Assembly (NCBI GenBank): GCA_964627535.1
Contig: CAZVJW010000002.1
Coordinates: 109,085 to 173,084, forward strand
DNA length: 64,000 nt
Origin: UBA1447 sp964627535
GTDB taxonomy: Bacteria > Bacillota > Clostridia > Oscillospirales > Acutalibacteraceae
Direction of reading: 5' to 3'
Position numbers and translations under genes: made by a program. The notes beneath the pieces were generated by a model, which worked only from the letters and a program-made list of their open reading frames with translations, made no database searches and had not been told where the DNA came from. How positions within the stretch are numbered: position 1 is the first letter of the stretch; each line of letters opens with the position of its first letter. Positions 62,985-64,000 of this stretch are shown in pieces.

Positions 62985-63941
62985 TTAAGAATAAATACCT
63001 TCCTCAGCCCAAATCTTATTCATAAGCTCATAACGTTCCAGCGGCATTCCTGTATATATACAGTTCGAGGTCGAAAAGATATATCCGTAACCAGGCATTC
63101 CCTGCTGCAAAGCGCGCCTTACATCAGCAGCGACCTCTTCTTCGGTACCGGTCTGTAAAAGTCCGCAGTTAACATTACCGATTAAGCAAACCTTATCCCC
63201 TGCCAAACGCTTTACCTCCGCAAGGTCAACACCTGCCTGAGGGTCAATTGAATGCAGGGCGTGCGGATTGCATTGCACCATTTGGTCCAATATAGGCATA
63301 ATATTGCCGTCTGTATGCTTTATTGTATAAAAACCAAGATCCCTGTATGCTTTGATGATTTGGGCAAGGTAAGGTGTTACGAACCCCGAAAACATAGACG
63401 GGCTTAGAAACGGATTTGTATTAAAGCAATAATCGGAACACATGGCGAATCCGTCAACCAACCCGTGGTATTTAGATAATTTTTCTGCTTCCCTGATATG
63501 GTTGTCAACCTCATTTTGCGCCTTTTTTTTCATTTTTTGCGGTTCTTCTGTACATTGAACGGAAAATTCAAGCATATTATCTCCGTTTGGAATGCCAAAA
63601 GTCGGGTCGCCGTATATCATTACAAAATACTCATCGTCGATTTTTTCGCGCACAGTATTGTAAAACTTTATCTGCTCTTCAAATTCTCCGTTTGGCGAGC
63701 CGACAAATATAGCACTGTGACCATATTTTTTTGCGATATCAATATAGCAATCAGCATGGTCACGCCGCAAAAGATCTTTTTCCGTTTCGCTCATTTGATT
63801 CCACTGGTTAAATTTCCGGTGGTCCGGATGGACTTTACCGAGCGCTTGCATTGTAAGAAAAAAAACAAGTTCAAAGTGCGGAACTTTGCCGGTTATCGGT
63901 TTTCTTTCCAACGCTGCGATAAACCTCTGTTTTTCTGTCAT
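62985..63941 (-). CDS. UroD/MtaA-family methyltransferase homologue
   Basis: The 318-aa protein belongs to the uroporphyrinogen decarboxylase superfamily, which includes the corrinoid methyltransferases MtaA and CmuA. It keeps a His-Cys-Cys set in positions expected for the methyltransferase zinc site: His209 in IKHTDGN, Cys259 in IGNVNCG and Cys294 in TSNCI. The arginines typical of true haem-pathway UroD are not at the N-terminus. That favours a methyltransferase over haem synthesis. It lies 91 bases upstream of the Memo-AMMECR1 gene on the same strand. Confidence 0.83.
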   Translation of the reverse strand: MTEKQRFIAALERKPITGKVPHFELVFFLTMQALGKVHPDHRKFNQWNQMSETEKDLLRRDHADCYIDIAKKYGHSAIFVGSPNGEFEEQIKFYNTVREKIDDEYFVMIYGDPTFGIPNGDNMLEFSVQCTEEPQKMKKKAQNEVDNHIREAEKLSKYHGLVDGFAMCSDYCFNTNPFLSPSMFSGFVTPYLAQIIKAYRDLGFYTIKHTDGNIMPILDQMVQCNPHALHSIDPQAGVDLAEVKRLAGDKVCLIGNVNCGLLQTGTEEEVAADVRRALQQGMPGYGYIFSTSNCIYTGMPLERYELMNKIWAEEGIYS

Positions 63942-63951
63942 AAAATCTCGT

Positions 63952-63990
63952 ATAATCCAATTATCTCAAATGAGGGGGTAATTGGATTAT
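63952..63990. promoter_or_regulatory. Perfect 12-bp inverted repeat before the UroD-like gene
   Basis: ATAATCCAATTA (63952-63963) and TAATTGGATTAT (63979-63990) are perfect complements 15 bases apart, ending 10 bases before the UroD-like start codon. On the plus strand it is followed by a T run, on the minus strand it precedes the weak ribosome binding site. It may be an operator, a translation-controlling hairpin, or the terminator of a gene outside the window. Confidence 0.5.
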
Positions 63991-64000
63991 TTTTCTCCCT

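Noticed and set aside
1..64000. tRNA, rRNA, CRISPR arrays, IS elements, prophage
   Set aside because: No clover-leaf-like gene, spaced direct-repeat array, transposase, integrase or phage structural gene was seen on either strand by eye; a tRNAscan and CRISPR search would confirm.

Overview
The window looks like chromosomal DNA of a low-GC, Gram-positive-type anaerobe, most likely a member of the Clostridia. The reasons are the AT-rich intergenic DNA, strong AGGAGG-type ribosome binding sites with many TTG and GTG starts, an rnjA-rplI-dnaB-tilS-hpt run, an Rrf2-controlled cysteine/Fe-S operon, GPH-type sugar symporters and AmmeMemoRadiSam genes. Almost every gene is on the minus strand. I see no rRNA, tRNA, CRISPR array, IS element or phage gene. 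Species cannot be fixed from the sequence alone.

Region 1 (1-20.6 kb) is mostly housekeeping. It holds hpt (cut by the left edge), tilS, dnaB, rplI and rnjA as one likely operon, a divergent rnhA, and rpsB-tsf with a structured leader and an unexpected L-rhamnose mutarotase gene at its end. Next come nadA-mnmA behind an MtaB-like corrinoid methyltransferase gene interrupted by an in-frame TAA. A sulfur operon follows (31-codon upstream ORF, metY, cysK, iscS, iscU), whose promoter carries inverted copies of a motif also found at the promoter of the adjacent Rrf2 regulator gene. An ArsC/Spx-like protein and a heterodimeric ABC exporter complete the region.

Region 2 (20.6-32.5 kb) holds a 101-bp inverted repeat, a group of zinc-ribbon and AIM24 proteins of unknown role, and a ChbG/YdjC deacetylase - MsrAB - double-CDGSH group in which MsrAB has no ordinary start codon. 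It also holds an FAD oxidoreductase, a PfkB kinase gene, and a small operon encoding a D-lyxose/D-mannose-type isomerase, a mannitol-1-phosphate dehydrogenase homologue and a second PfkB kinase.

Region 3 (32.7-60.6 kb) is the accessory core. Fourteen consecutive minus-strand genes over 22 kb, with no convincing internal terminator, encode five neutral-ceramidase-like zinc hydrolases (three exported, two cytosolic), two GH84 beta-N-acetylglucosaminidases, a GH4 glycosidase, a glycerol-1-phosphate-dehydrogenase-like enzyme, a PIG-L deacetylase, two exported proteins (one TIM-barrel glycosidase-like, one unknown), two GPH symporters and a HGSNAT/DUF5009-type membrane acetyltransferase. Divergent from the cluster lie an orphan OmpR-type response regulator and an exported lipase-like alpha/beta hydrolase; a GH2 beta-mannosidase follows. 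The shared intergenic region carries an 11-bp-period direct repeat placed next to a -10 box as in PhoB-type activation. My reading is an N-acetylhexosamine/mannose glycoconjugate uptake and breakdown system, in which the ceramidase-like enzymes remove an N-acyl group or act on a lipid or amide part. The substrate is inference.

Region 4 (60.7-64 kb) holds an AmmeMemoRadiSam pair (radical SAM enzyme plus a Memo-AMMECR1 fusion) and a UroD/MtaA-type methyltransferase homologue next to a perfect 12-bp inverted repeat.
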